A DNA stretch of 64,000 bases. It comes from Lentisphaera marina. Its GTDB lineage: Bacteria > Verrucomicrobiota > Lentisphaeria > Lentisphaerales > Lentisphaeraceae. Position numbers and translations under genes: made by a program. The DNA is taken from assembly GCF_028745505.1 (NCBI RefSeq), contig NZ_JAQZZL010000002.1, positions 1,674,001-1,738,000 on the forward strand, read 5' to 3'. The stretch's first letter is position 1, and every line of letters starts with the position of its first letter. Of this stretch, positions 47,701-53,983 are shown one piece after another. A model generated the notes under the pieces. That model was not told the DNA's origin and did no database searches. It was given only the letters and a program-made list of their open reading frames with translations.

Positions 47701-48813
47701 CAGCCTGATCTCGGCTCCAATAAAGCTATACTCAATCAGATTTTACTACGAGATATTAAAATCCGACTTAATCAAAGCTATGAAAACCCAGAGAATATCT
47801 TGAGCCTTAAAGAAAGCTACCTGAGTTTGATTTATCATGGTAAACACCAAGAATTTGCGGATTTATTTTCGGCAAATTGGCAAAAAATAAAACTCTTCGA
47901 TAGTCTAACTAGGTGTTTTCTCCCGAGCAAAGAGCACGATCCTTATTTCACGGCTAGCATAGAAAAACTAGCTTCCCCTGAGCTCAAACTCTTAGCCCAA
48001 GCCATCTACTACAATGAGTCGAAATTAATCCGAAAAGACTTTTCTTTTTACCGTTACAATCATACTCAAGGTTCTGGAAGTAAATTGGATCAAGTCGCAA
48101 TAGACTTTAGTAAAACACAATTTACTCAAACCAAAATCAAACAGTCCATTGCTCTCTTATTGATGCTTCGCAGCAAAGGACGTGAAGTCGCAAAAGATGA
48201 CGTCATCAGTTTTATCAAAAGCCAAAAACTCGAAGAGATCATGAAGCAACATAAGCATCATTATCGCGTCGCCTATTCACTTTACATACGAGAACTTATT
48301 CAAACTAATCAATTCAAAGCCGCTGAAGAAACCTGCATTAAAATCAATCAACTTGCCAATCGTGATCGCACTATCAAAAACTCTTGTCATTCCTACTTAC
48401 AGGAGATTTCCACCATGCTAGTCAAGGAAATTACTGAGGGTAAAATCAAAGTAGCGACTCCTAATGAATGGCAACAATTGAAAGCTCTTGCTGAGGCGAT
48501 GCTGAAATCAAATGATCACCCTTACCATTTCGCATCTTTACTGCAGCTCCTTTCTGTTAGTAGCACCTTAGAGGATAAGCCGGAAGAAGCCTTACTATGG
48601 CTGAATAAAATGACTCCAAAATACCAAAAGCGCTTCAGTGAATATGAACTCTATAAAATCCTCAATAAGCTAAATGAATGGAATCCAAGGATTAATGCAG
48701 ATAATTTAACTCAAAGCCAAGTCAAAGTTATTGACTCTCCCGCATGTAAGCTCATGTTTAAAAAGCGTAAAAACGAAATTGTTCGATTAAAGAACAGACT
48801 CAAACTTAAGTAA
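38752..48813 (+). CDS. Giant secreted TPR/alpha-solenoid protein, 3353 residues
   Basis: A single open frame of 10,062 bases. Signal peptide at about 1-22 (ends LQA). Residues about 70-920 are tetratricopeptide repeats (for example EALDIYNDIIST, GEKDKSLKAYQDIVKLTP, GQYDRALESIKKII). The remaining 2400 residues keep a helical-hairpin look with weaker repeats, broken by loops rich in His, Tyr, Asn, Gly and Ser (near 985, 1230, 1425 and 2400). Few cysteines, no C-terminal membrane helix and no catalytic motif, so it should be a soluble periplasmic or exported scaffold. GGGAG precedes the ATG. The five following genes are a MoxR/vWA set spaced by a few bases, so it is the lead gene of that operon. 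TPR proteins accompany MoxR clusters elsewhere, but this size is exceptional. Confidence 0.9.
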   Translation: MDFRSTFYALFIALFISSSLQAERSSKTDKYLSILIKRPSSDYLFDKFYSSWLENATGSDLEKFLDEKFAETKEPIYRQIKAYYLEAEGSNHEALDIYNDIISTQSSASLLFRRAKLQMGTLEFEKAIADLKLASEISDKEKLSIQINKLLGKIYIRDEKKELGLKVWLEMAEKSGDEDLLEEVIELMIDEGLFAEARAQIDKLLEKSKDTHKKVTLTLRLGDIYRTQGNKNEALKKYTETLESIGTGSWLEKEILSQIEQVFRSEDNLHGLAEYYNKIIKDKSNNIEILKRQATILYELGEKDKSLKAYQDIVKLTPMSKENKEIYAQQLSKAKKFKEALELTQALIKQYPDDKELYISQAKLYHELKNNKQCSASLFVYINKDLESEYSYMRAANLLRNFELKEEAKKTYIALIAKYPESREGRMLHALNLYELDEKEAALKAYSDLAKTDQINDIQRLISTLNTLKERESAFKILMKQHENFKNDYKYNEILLAAANGLKNSEVADKAATLMLNSASTIKDITKACNNIIFAAKKANKLEQVQEELENKDHSSDKETILLSTIYDQMGEIDSAFELVENKLKQDPKHELFLEHSLYLSKKNREWEQAIATLTSITQLSSKHKANRIKELVSLSLQADKNDDALKWIAIWKKTSASSTNPYIQEAAIYRKQMDYEKSAEVLKKAMFKFPDNKTLPRLLAQDLSAAGKNKSAKSVYWRMANKSEDLGEKLALVRSIIQLSQSDDSVGELTQKLQSRLENNPKSIFPPLALAELHRHSGYYEDRRKFLLKAIEIKPNDINLLKEIARIEEEEGQYDRALESIKKIISLDKKQSQKSLLVQFYMRNGEEDLAFEQVIENSGGKNMPVEDVIKTAISLIKIRSEKTRKFIAPYLLQYPEDYRISFLYAIAMEEQELNKETAYAYMNVLNATKEVIPLKKASSNTPSIHIHNPNSYYKELAEYLPPDAIDLIKNSNSTHRAYSYKQQGHGRSFMMSPFASAQTFPMPQKLSEIEPFILPHLSTIYLTLEAEEQDEVVQKLESLGVKYAKLKLTVFNQRNRQRNQLKLWEDFADLYKGDKTFEALYAYMFSIQIRTLEDFNKHYQRVKNHNTLLAVNMTINAANKKLKIDAKYLKFAIDTLLQRDPAKLSSSRIASTLLIEGLDEESMNKLKKLMLDTYLAQDPKKNSWGHYQIIRALVKIKDYASMIIVINHEDESYKNSNGQVVNPYYFGHQYGRGRQQAIIAPIKFPPNKGRLISPFLRQTFSENNYYNRNEPIDRELLSKEISRIKSPASRLFIADYCEDEKTAKDIINSLAKDNKSLDQSLLIAGWQGKHEQIKEVVEQLTQARKLCSKKSEHKLVNGALVYYIELSENDELNEQAKLAAERLIALRLSIQEKGELASSLDNLGFNKLADTLDKEIDKATSRTSSTVSSSGFSSSRRNVDPTQKVRELFKKGEEDKALAFAVREFRKLAKSELNYSTQRMGNSSWQLKNLMRLILEKRMATKFTQLLSPQQNDTFSRTLLERALAHELLKESDKAIQDYQTVLEKNKDSKAANLRLAFLIAEKDPQLAKVHFLKATGKNINFIGPVISSIISSMYNKASIYDIYPIIVDILKESKVSANQDQYWINNILSQMENSVHTNEFQLPHMFDQKQTVGRSKNKEKAKAVLIKREKSYIEMCKVALKFPSTSSYAFGRLEYLISQGRLKSENSFLLAKQVLTSSSDNQYYQSHTQSFYVNNMQIEAKSAEDVYVHHVMTHSLFEDEKDFIKGLNFLGTRIKEKIEKSKPLYECEPKDFIATGEKFLKDNKDDFQFKACKVLINAHESRKLDADITPLIMSQFKSDLNSTMIHGKDMSYLGTWTKALINNKPELLANFFDQMAAAYQEAIEKLPKQSDANRHNPMNHILSSSMGKVFGECINSKLAYTIQLIQMLNKHKISQNEILFRNSNLSYSLSNIFRKNNDLYDDIKVTPLFADLANFDAIELPKAREKSSILREVTYNTKNNSQLKKSYLAKLKKEEKQTFGIQYLVVLLENNDAAKVYTFLDTQLSAFKQLPKDKQEKFLSSLEGLMKQYPYKNKISSVTGAFRDFEQNYQSSHSGDKLSEFLKRKVGNDYYNYTQDAGLLINETLKKDYKKSQELWEHSLKQLRKFQLRQSSQFYGGNSMSEHLFNEVRNDDSYSVLKLRFLKSVISSVKFNRRNKHDRQEAIQQLYTQTVRALYDKYRPDSKTKAEANFLSIKELLDNDDLAQDIEIPFTCLLGNALRQSSGAELQKLENYLKNHDTYKNNTELILVSSYLGQYKKDNKTNVPNDLINHYSEYLKNDKVNLSIRFISMHKVLFNTLNNAAESDAQNKLFYQVCDLASQSKNTEHNYYYEQLLDRLFLIKNKNENWKKAAKQVVSLTEFHARNDPSSFHGHHNSYNENLLTLFYTFFKIDEEAKAKSYLNKSELRLKNRFETIWILILNDHIEEASQISKDNLILMDSPSNFWNGLRNLKIDDKIEKYFLSLEDKELAYLARVYYAFASKNKDLQLELVKKFEGLKLQNKVARKKLIEIFNSSDKTKKFVEKFNAELFDSTDPLPIIYSDNNQKNASYANYLFAGLAIMTQGDIEEVATKIKKASMDEDYDYQAENLVEAISSAYDQSLKSPTYEEDFEIKAKKLIMLGEKLSPICDHARDVEHMFFTTYILKNQLEGEKATNEWLKTFSDAYFDNLRSHDLIQCLNIFSKLYNEKVPEQATLINKNKSQYISLENSQFSIIFPSEESRSRAVQDISNQLSRNIKKLSDLKSFSPEFAAIVAKSNNGYKLWQLIDQQYRANKKIADANPFELTIDLAYKLIADYKTSSSSKMNSFLSRLDNKKLDANITYLANLNNKPDWLRELEVNLIYKKALNDKAEKCPDSFVEFYQNYFADTEILAHERLKAYYNNYSSFKQCPIIIDSIIPLFKQSSADSHVKNNAFHELLMLAMHYSPVGEHESTLNNLLKLSKEQPDLGSNKAILNQILLRDIKIRLNQSYENPENILSLKESYLSLIYHGKHQEFADLFSANWQKIKLFDSLTRCFLPSKEHDPYFTASIEKLASPELKLLAQAIYYNESKLIRKDFSFYRYNHTQGSGSKLDQVAIDFSKTQFTQTKIKQSIALLLMLRSKGREVAKDDVISFIKSQKLEEIMKQHKHHYRVAYSLYIRELIQTNQFKAAEETCIKINQLANRDRTIKNSCHSYLQEISTMLVKEITEGKIKVATPNEWQQLKALAEAMLKSNDHPYHFASLLQLLSVSSTLEDKPEEALLWLNKMTPKYQKRFSEYELYKILNKLNEWNPRINADNLTQSQVKVIDSPACKLMFKKRKNEIVRLKNRLKLK

Positions 48814-48824
48814 TTAGGTGAATT

Positions 48825-50366
48825 ATGAATGAGATAAACCATTTTTTAGAGCTAGTAAAGGCCAGGTTACTTAAAGCACGCCTAGCCTCTTTACTGGGGC
48901 CAGTATTGCTAGCTTTAAGCTGTGCTTGGCTCATTATCTCTCTTTACTTCTGTAGCCAAGGACAAAAAGTAGATAAATCTAGCTTAATCTTGCCTCTCAT
49001 TGTAGCGATCGTGGCCTATCTCTTCATCACCTTCTCCAAGGCTCCCAATAAAGTTGCCGCAGCCATTTATGCAGATGCCTTTTTTAAACTTAAAAATGCT
49101 CTTGTTTCCAATTTAGATTTCATGAAGCGCAGCGATTCAGATCAAACTCAAAAACAATTCTATGATTTGCAACTCAAGCAGACTTCCGAGCTTTGTAATC
49201 AACAAAATATCGAACTCATCCCCATCAAATACTCCAGAAAGAGTTTGAGCTTAGCTGCTGTTTTTCTAGTCGCGACTTTGATCCTCTGCTCCTTTGATGA
49301 TTCAGATGAACTCAAGCAAGAAAAAGCCTTAGCAAAAGCCACTTTGGAAACGACTCAAAGCAATAAAAAAGAACTCGAAAAAACAATCGAGGAACTCGAA
49401 GAAAAAATGACTGAAGAAGAGCGCGAGCTCTTTAAATCGAGTAAGATCAAACAAGTCTTAAAAAATATTGAGGCAAGTGAAAATAAGCTCGAAGCTTTAC
49501 GTCAATACGCCAAACTCGAGAAAGAAATCTCGACTCAAAATGACAAGATGAACATGCGTCAAGACAAAAAATTACTCGATGAGATTTCACGAGAACTCGA
49601 GAAAAATCGCGCCACAAATAAAATGGGACAAATGTTTGCTAAACAGCAATACAAAGATGCGGCTAAAGAACTTAAAGACAAAATGAAAAAACTCCAAGAA
49701 GCCCTAAAGAACTCTTCGGAAAAGCAAGCTTCTAAAGAGGCCCAGAAATTGGCTAATGAAATGAAGAATATGAGTCAAAAAATGCAAAATGCCGCAGAGA
49801 ATCTAAAAGCCAACAATAGCCAAATGAAGATGGATATTAGCAAAATGGCAAAGCTCAGTGAAAAGCTTTCTAGTAATATCTGTAAAAATCCGTCACAATG
49901 TAATATGAGTGAAGCTAAGGAATGCAGTGGTGAAATGAAAGATGCCGTCCTTAAACTCTGCGATAAACTAAATGAAAATGAAACCAAAAATCTCTTTCTA
50001 GCAAAGCTCGATAAAATGCAACAGGCATTAGCTATGTCTCAGGCTAAAATCAATGGTATGAGTTCATCTATGGCTTTAGCAAAAGGAATCGGTTCCAGTA
50101 GCGATAACTCAACAAATGAAACAAAGCAAAACATTGACCCCGCTTACGATACACAAATCAAAGGCCAACAAGGAGAGGGAAGTTCCCTGACTCAAATTGA
50201 GCAAGCCAGTAGTGGTGCGGGAGTGTCGAGGTCTCAAGATTCGACGGGTCGCCAAATCGAATATAAACGTCAAATGGAATCATTCATTGAACAAGAGAAT
50301 GTCCCTGAAGCCATGAAATCCGGCGTTAAAGAGTACTTTAAAAAAATTCATAAAGAAGAGGAGTAA
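48825..50366 (+). CDS. Membrane-anchored coiled-coil protein of the MoxR/vWA cluster
   Basis: 513 residues. Three membrane helices in the first 165 residues (about 23-45, 55-72 and 143-160), then a long Lys/Glu/Met-rich coiled coil to about 400, a Ser/Gly/Gln linker, and a conserved-looking C-terminus (YKRQMESFIEQENVPEAMK, then VKEYFKKIHK). This layout resembles DUF4175-like proteins that accompany MoxR clusters; I cannot confirm the family. The gene begins 11 bases after the giant TPR gene and ends two bases before moxR. It probably links the periplasmic scaffold to the inner membrane (inference). Confidence 0.7.
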   Translation: MNEINHFLELVKARLLKARLASLLGPVLLALSCAWLIISLYFCSQGQKVDKSSLILPLIVAIVAYLFITFSKAPNKVAAAIYADAFFKLKNALVSNLDFMKRSDSDQTQKQFYDLQLKQTSELCNQQNIELIPIKYSRKSLSLAAVFLVATLILCSFDDSDELKQEKALAKATLETTQSNKKELEKTIEELEEKMTEEERELFKSSKIKQVLKNIEASENKLEALRQYAKLEKEISTQNDKMNMRQDKKLLDEISRELEKNRATNKMGQMFAKQQYKDAAKELKDKMKKLQEALKNSSEKQASKEAQKLANEMKNMSQKMQNAAENLKANNSQMKMDISKMAKLSEKLSSNICKNPSQCNMSEAKECSGEMKDAVLKLCDKLNENETKNLFLAKLDKMQQALAMSQAKINGMSSSMALAKGIGSSSDNSTNETKQNIDPAYDTQIKGQQGEGSSLTQIEQASSGAGVSRSQDSTGRQIEYKRQMESFIEQENVPEAMKSGVKEYFKKIHKEEE

Positions 50367-50368
50367 TT

Positions 50369-51364
50369 ATGTCAGTCAGTCATGAGAACGAGCTAGTAGA
50401 AAAAGAGGTAAATGAATTTAGAAGTACTTTCACGGCTCTAAAAGATGAAATCAGCAAATTCATTGTGGGTCAAGATGAAGTCGTCAACCACGTGCTCATT
50501 TCTATTATTGCAGGTGGCCACGTCTTACTTGAGGGTGTCCCAGGACTCGGTAAAACGGCTTTAGTCAACACCATTTCAAAAGCTATTCACTTGGATTCAA
50601 AACGCATTCAGTTTACCCCAGACCTCTTGCCCGCCGATATTTTAGGTACCAACATTCTCGTAGAGCGCGATGGAGAAAAAATATTTGAGTTTCAAAAAGG
50701 CCCCGTTTTCACCAACATCCTCTTAGCAGATGAAATCAACCGTGCGACACCAAAAACTCAATCGGCACTCCTCGAGACTATGCAGGAAAAAACTGTCACT
50801 GTTGCTAACAAAACCCACATTCTCGATAAACCCTATTTTGTGTTAGCCACACAAAACCCACTTGAAATGGATGGCACTTACCCCCTACCCGAAGCTCAAT
50901 TGGACCGCTTCTTTTTCAAACTTGATGTCAAAATGCCCAATCACGATGAGTTTTCTCAAATCCTAGATCGTACTACGGGACTAACTCGTCCAGAGATCAA
51001 AGCCATCACCAATGGCGAACGCATAATTGAAATGGGTAAGACTGCTTGCCAAGTTCCTATTGCTGAGGACATCAAAAACTACCTCATTAAACTTGCCATT
51101 TCGACTCATCCAGAAAAGGACGAATCCCCTAATGTTGTCAAGCAATACATTCGTTATGGCGTCTCGCCACGTGCAGCTCAAGCTATTCTTCTTGCAGCGC
51201 GAATTCACGCCCTCATTGCTGGCCGATATCACGTCGCTAAAGAAGATATTAATGCGGTTGCGATCCCCGCAATGAGACACAGAATGTTACTGAGTTTCGA
51301 AGGCGAAGCCGAAGGCATAACTACCGAGCAAATTATTAAAGATATTATCCAGTTGCTCAATTAA
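50369..51364 (+). CDS. MoxR-family AAA+ ATPase
   Basis: 331 residues. Walker A GVPGLGKT at 56-63, Walker B LLADEINRATPKTQSALLE, sensor-1 FVLATQNPLEMDGTYPLPEAQLDRF, and the C-terminal lid domain with YGVSPRAAQAILLAAR. MoxR proteins act as chaperone-like ATPases that mature or activate vWA and metal-cofactor proteins. The following DUF58 and two vWA genes are the standard partners, five bases downstream and then overlapping. Cytoplasmic. Confidence 0.95.
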   Translation: MSVSHENELVEKEVNEFRSTFTALKDEISKFIVGQDEVVNHVLISIIAGGHVLLEGVPGLGKTALVNTISKAIHLDSKRIQFTPDLLPADILGTNILVERDGEKIFEFQKGPVFTNILLADEINRATPKTQSALLETMQEKTVTVANKTHILDKPYFVLATQNPLEMDGTYPLPEAQLDRFFFKLDVKMPNHDEFSQILDRTTGLTRPEIKAITNGERIIEMGKTACQVPIAEDIKNYLIKLAISTHPEKDESPNVVKQYIRYGVSPRAAQAILLAARIHALIAGRYHVAKEDINAVAIPAMRHRMLLSFEGEAEGITTEQIIKDIIQLLN

Positions 51365-51368
51365 TAAG

Positions 51369-52235
51369 ATGTTATTAACTGACCCACAATTTATCAAGCG
51401 TTTAGAAATGCTGGCACTCTTGGCACGCAAGGTTCTCAATGGAGAACTCAAGGCGGATCGCAAGAGTAATAAAAAGGGAAGTGGTACGACTTTTGCTGAT
51501 TATCAAGAATACAATCAGGGCGATGACCTGCGTAATATTGACTGGAATATTGCCGCTCGACTCGAACAATTGGTAATTAAACTCTTTGAACTTGAAGAAG
51601 ATGTGCAGATCAACATCTTAGTTGACCTCAGTCACTCTATGGCATCGAAGCAACTCTATGCCAAACAGCTCACTGCAGCGCTTTCATATATTGCCTTAAG
51701 CAATACTGATCGACTCACAGTTTATGGCATGGCTGATTCACTGCAAACGGTTTTAAAACCGAGTCATGGCAAAAGTAAAATTTTTCCCATGCTCAAAAGT
51801 TTAGAGGACTGCACTCTATTTGGCCAAGACACCAAGTTTTTGAGTTCCATCAAGACTTTACAGGCAAAACTTAAACGCCCTTCAGTCTGTGTCGTCATCT
51901 CTGATTTCCTTGTCGAAGAAGGTTACAAAAAAGCTCTCGACTTACTACGTTGGTCAAAGAATGATGTATTCTGTATTCAAGTGCTCGATCCCAGCGAACT
52001 CGATTGTAATTTACGGGGTGACCTCGAACTCGAATGTGTCGAAACTAAAGCCCTCAAAAAAGTGACCGTTAGTCCTGCGGAAGCCGCAAAATTCAATCAA
52101 CTTGTCGCTGCTTGGAATGAAGACCTCAAAAACGACTGCGCTAAATCTGGTATTGGACTTATTCAAACGACTACCGAGACTCCCTTCGAAACCGTGATTC
52201 AAAGTATTTTACGACGCGGAGGCCTCGTCGCATGA
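51369..52235 (+). CDS. DUF58 family vWA-like protein
   Basis: 288 residues. The DUF58 signature DLRNIDWNIAARLEQLVIKLF is at about 57-77, preceded by GSGTTFADYQEYNQGDD. A vWA-type fold follows, with ILVDLSHSM (Asp-x-Ser-x-Ser MIDAS start) at about 90. No membrane helix. DUF58 proteins are constant companions of MoxR ATPases. The stop overlaps the next ATG by four bases. Confidence 0.92.
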   Translation: MLLTDPQFIKRLEMLALLARKVLNGELKADRKSNKKGSGTTFADYQEYNQGDDLRNIDWNIAARLEQLVIKLFELEEDVQINILVDLSHSMASKQLYAKQLTAALSYIALSNTDRLTVYGMADSLQTVLKPSHGKSKIFPMLKSLEDCTLFGQDTKFLSSIKTLQAKLKRPSVCVVISDFLVEEGYKKALDLLRWSKNDVFCIQVLDPSELDCNLRGDLELECVETKALKKVTVSPAEAAKFNQLVAAWNEDLKNDCAKSGIGLIQTTTETPFETVIQSILRRGGLVA

Positions 52236-53983
52236 CTTTTTTAAACCCTGCGGCACTTTGGGCTTTCTTAGCACTCATTCCTCTCATTGCCCTCTATTTC
52301 TTTAAAGTTCGTCCCGAAAAGAAGTCGACTTCTGCTCTCTTTTTGTGGAATCAAATTTTTGAAGAAAAAAAGCAAAATGGTTTATTCAAAAATATGCGGG
52401 ATCTCATTAGCCTCCTCATCTTAATCCTTGCGTTTTCAGCAATTATTTTAGCCATGGCTAAACCCTCTTTTACTTTTGATGACGAGAATAATAAGCTCGT
52501 GATTATCATTGATAATAGCGCAAGTATGGCGAGCCTTGAAAACAAATCTAGCCGTTTGGAATTAGCTAAGCAACAAGCCATCAATATAGTCAAAAGTCTT
52601 TCATCATCACAAACGGCCCTAATCTGTTCCATTTCTGACTCTCTGCAGATTAATGTGGACTCCAGTAGTAATCGACGCAGTTTGATCAAAGGTATTGAAT
52701 CTATTCAACAAAGCCAAAAGCCCTTAAACCCCCAAGAACTCAATGCCATCGCCAAGAATAAAAATATCATCGCCGATTCTCGTTTTATCTTTATTTCTGA
52801 TAGCTGTTTCCAAGGATCAGAGCAAGTTGAGCACCTGGAACTCCTAAAGCTAGGAAGCCAACTAGAAAACATTGGCATCACAGCTTTCGACATTAGACAA
52901 ATCCCTGGAGACAATAATCAACTTGCCATCTTCTTTCAGCTTTCCAGTAGCTTTGAGCAAATCCAAGAAATCGAACTTCATCTCGCACATGAAGATCCTA
53001 ATCAACTCGTAAAAATTATTCCACTCTCTGTAGAGCCCGGCCTCAGTGAAGCAAAAGTCATGTCACTATCAGATGAAAGAACGGGAGCATGGTTTCTGAA
53101 ACTTGAGATTAACGATGCCCTCGCAATTGATAACTTAGCTTTTGCACAGCTTAATCCTCCTAGCCCCGTCCGTATTCAGTTAGATTTGAACAAGAATCAT
53201 GCGTTTTTCAAGCGCTGTGTCGATGCTTTTCACCAGGCCGGACAAACGATGAAAGCCGTCTCTCAATCTCCTGAAATCAGCATTTCCTCCAATGGCGAAA
53301 ATACTGGGGTCAAAAAAATCATCTTTGCACCTCAAGGAGAATCTCCCTTTTGGAACACAGAAGCAAAAGCTATCGAAAATATCTCTCCTAGAGTTCTATT
53401 ACCCGATCACCCCGCCATAAAATTCTGTCCTCTAGATACACTCACTTTCGAAGGTGCACAAAACATTTCGGCCCCAGCTAATTCAATTATCCTTGTAGAA
53501 AATGAAGATAAAGTGCCTCTACTCTACAAAACTACTGTGGATGGTACGACTGCGATTATTGTCAATATGGATCCTGCTAAAGCTGAGCTCTACTTCAATA
53601 TCTACTTCCCCGTTTTAATTTACTCACTCTCATATGATTTAAGTGGTCGCGATGCCATTGAAAAATCCAACTACCTTACTGGCGATGTTCTAGAAATTTC
53701 CAATATGCAAAAAATCCAGGGACCTGAAGGTGAACTCGATGCCGCACAAAGTCTCGTGAAATTCAATCACGCAGGGTTTTATAAAATAACTAAAGCGGGA
53801 AAAGAAGAACAATTTGCCGTTTCTTTAAACAATCAATTTGAATCCAATGTTTACAATAAATTCAGCAAATCAACTGCAAAAGCCATCAATTCCAGTTTCC
53901 CCTTGGGCGATGCTTTACTCATTCTTGCCCTTCTTCTCATTACTTGCGAAGCCATACTCTACCATAGAAGGAAACTCGGTTAA
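52232..53983 (+). CDS. BatA-like membrane vWA protein
   Basis: 583 residues. N-terminal BatA-type membrane part (FLNPAALWAFLALIPLIALY, second helix about 54-72), then a vWA domain with MIDAS Asp94-Asn-Ser-Ala-Ser98 facing the periplasm, a long extracytoplasmic middle section, and a C-terminal helix at about 555-575. Aerotolerance-type (Bat) proteins of this form are found next to MoxR in Bacteroides and Planctomycetes. Overlaps its neighbours by ATGA upstream and TAATG downstream, so expression is tightly coupled. Confidence 0.9.
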   Translation: MTFLNPAALWAFLALIPLIALYFFKVRPEKKSTSALFLWNQIFEEKKQNGLFKNMRDLISLLILILAFSAIILAMAKPSFTFDDENNKLVIIIDNSASMASLENKSSRLELAKQQAINIVKSLSSSQTALICSISDSLQINVDSSSNRRSLIKGIESIQQSQKPLNPQELNAIAKNKNIIADSRFIFISDSCFQGSEQVEHLELLKLGSQLENIGITAFDIRQIPGDNNQLAIFFQLSSSFEQIQEIELHLAHEDPNQLVKIIPLSVEPGLSEAKVMSLSDERTGAWFLKLEINDALAIDNLAFAQLNPPSPVRIQLDLNKNHAFFKRCVDAFHQAGQTMKAVSQSPEISISSNGENTGVKKIIFAPQGESPFWNTEAKAIENISPRVLLPDHPAIKFCPLDTLTFEGAQNISAPANSIILVENEDKVPLLYKTTVDGTTAIIVNMDPAKAELYFNIYFPVLIYSLSYDLSGRDAIEKSNYLTGDVLEISNMQKIQGPEGELDAAQSLVKFNHAGFYKITKAGKEEQFAVSLNNQFESNVYNKFSKSTAKAINSSFPLGDALLILALLLITCEAILYHRRKLG

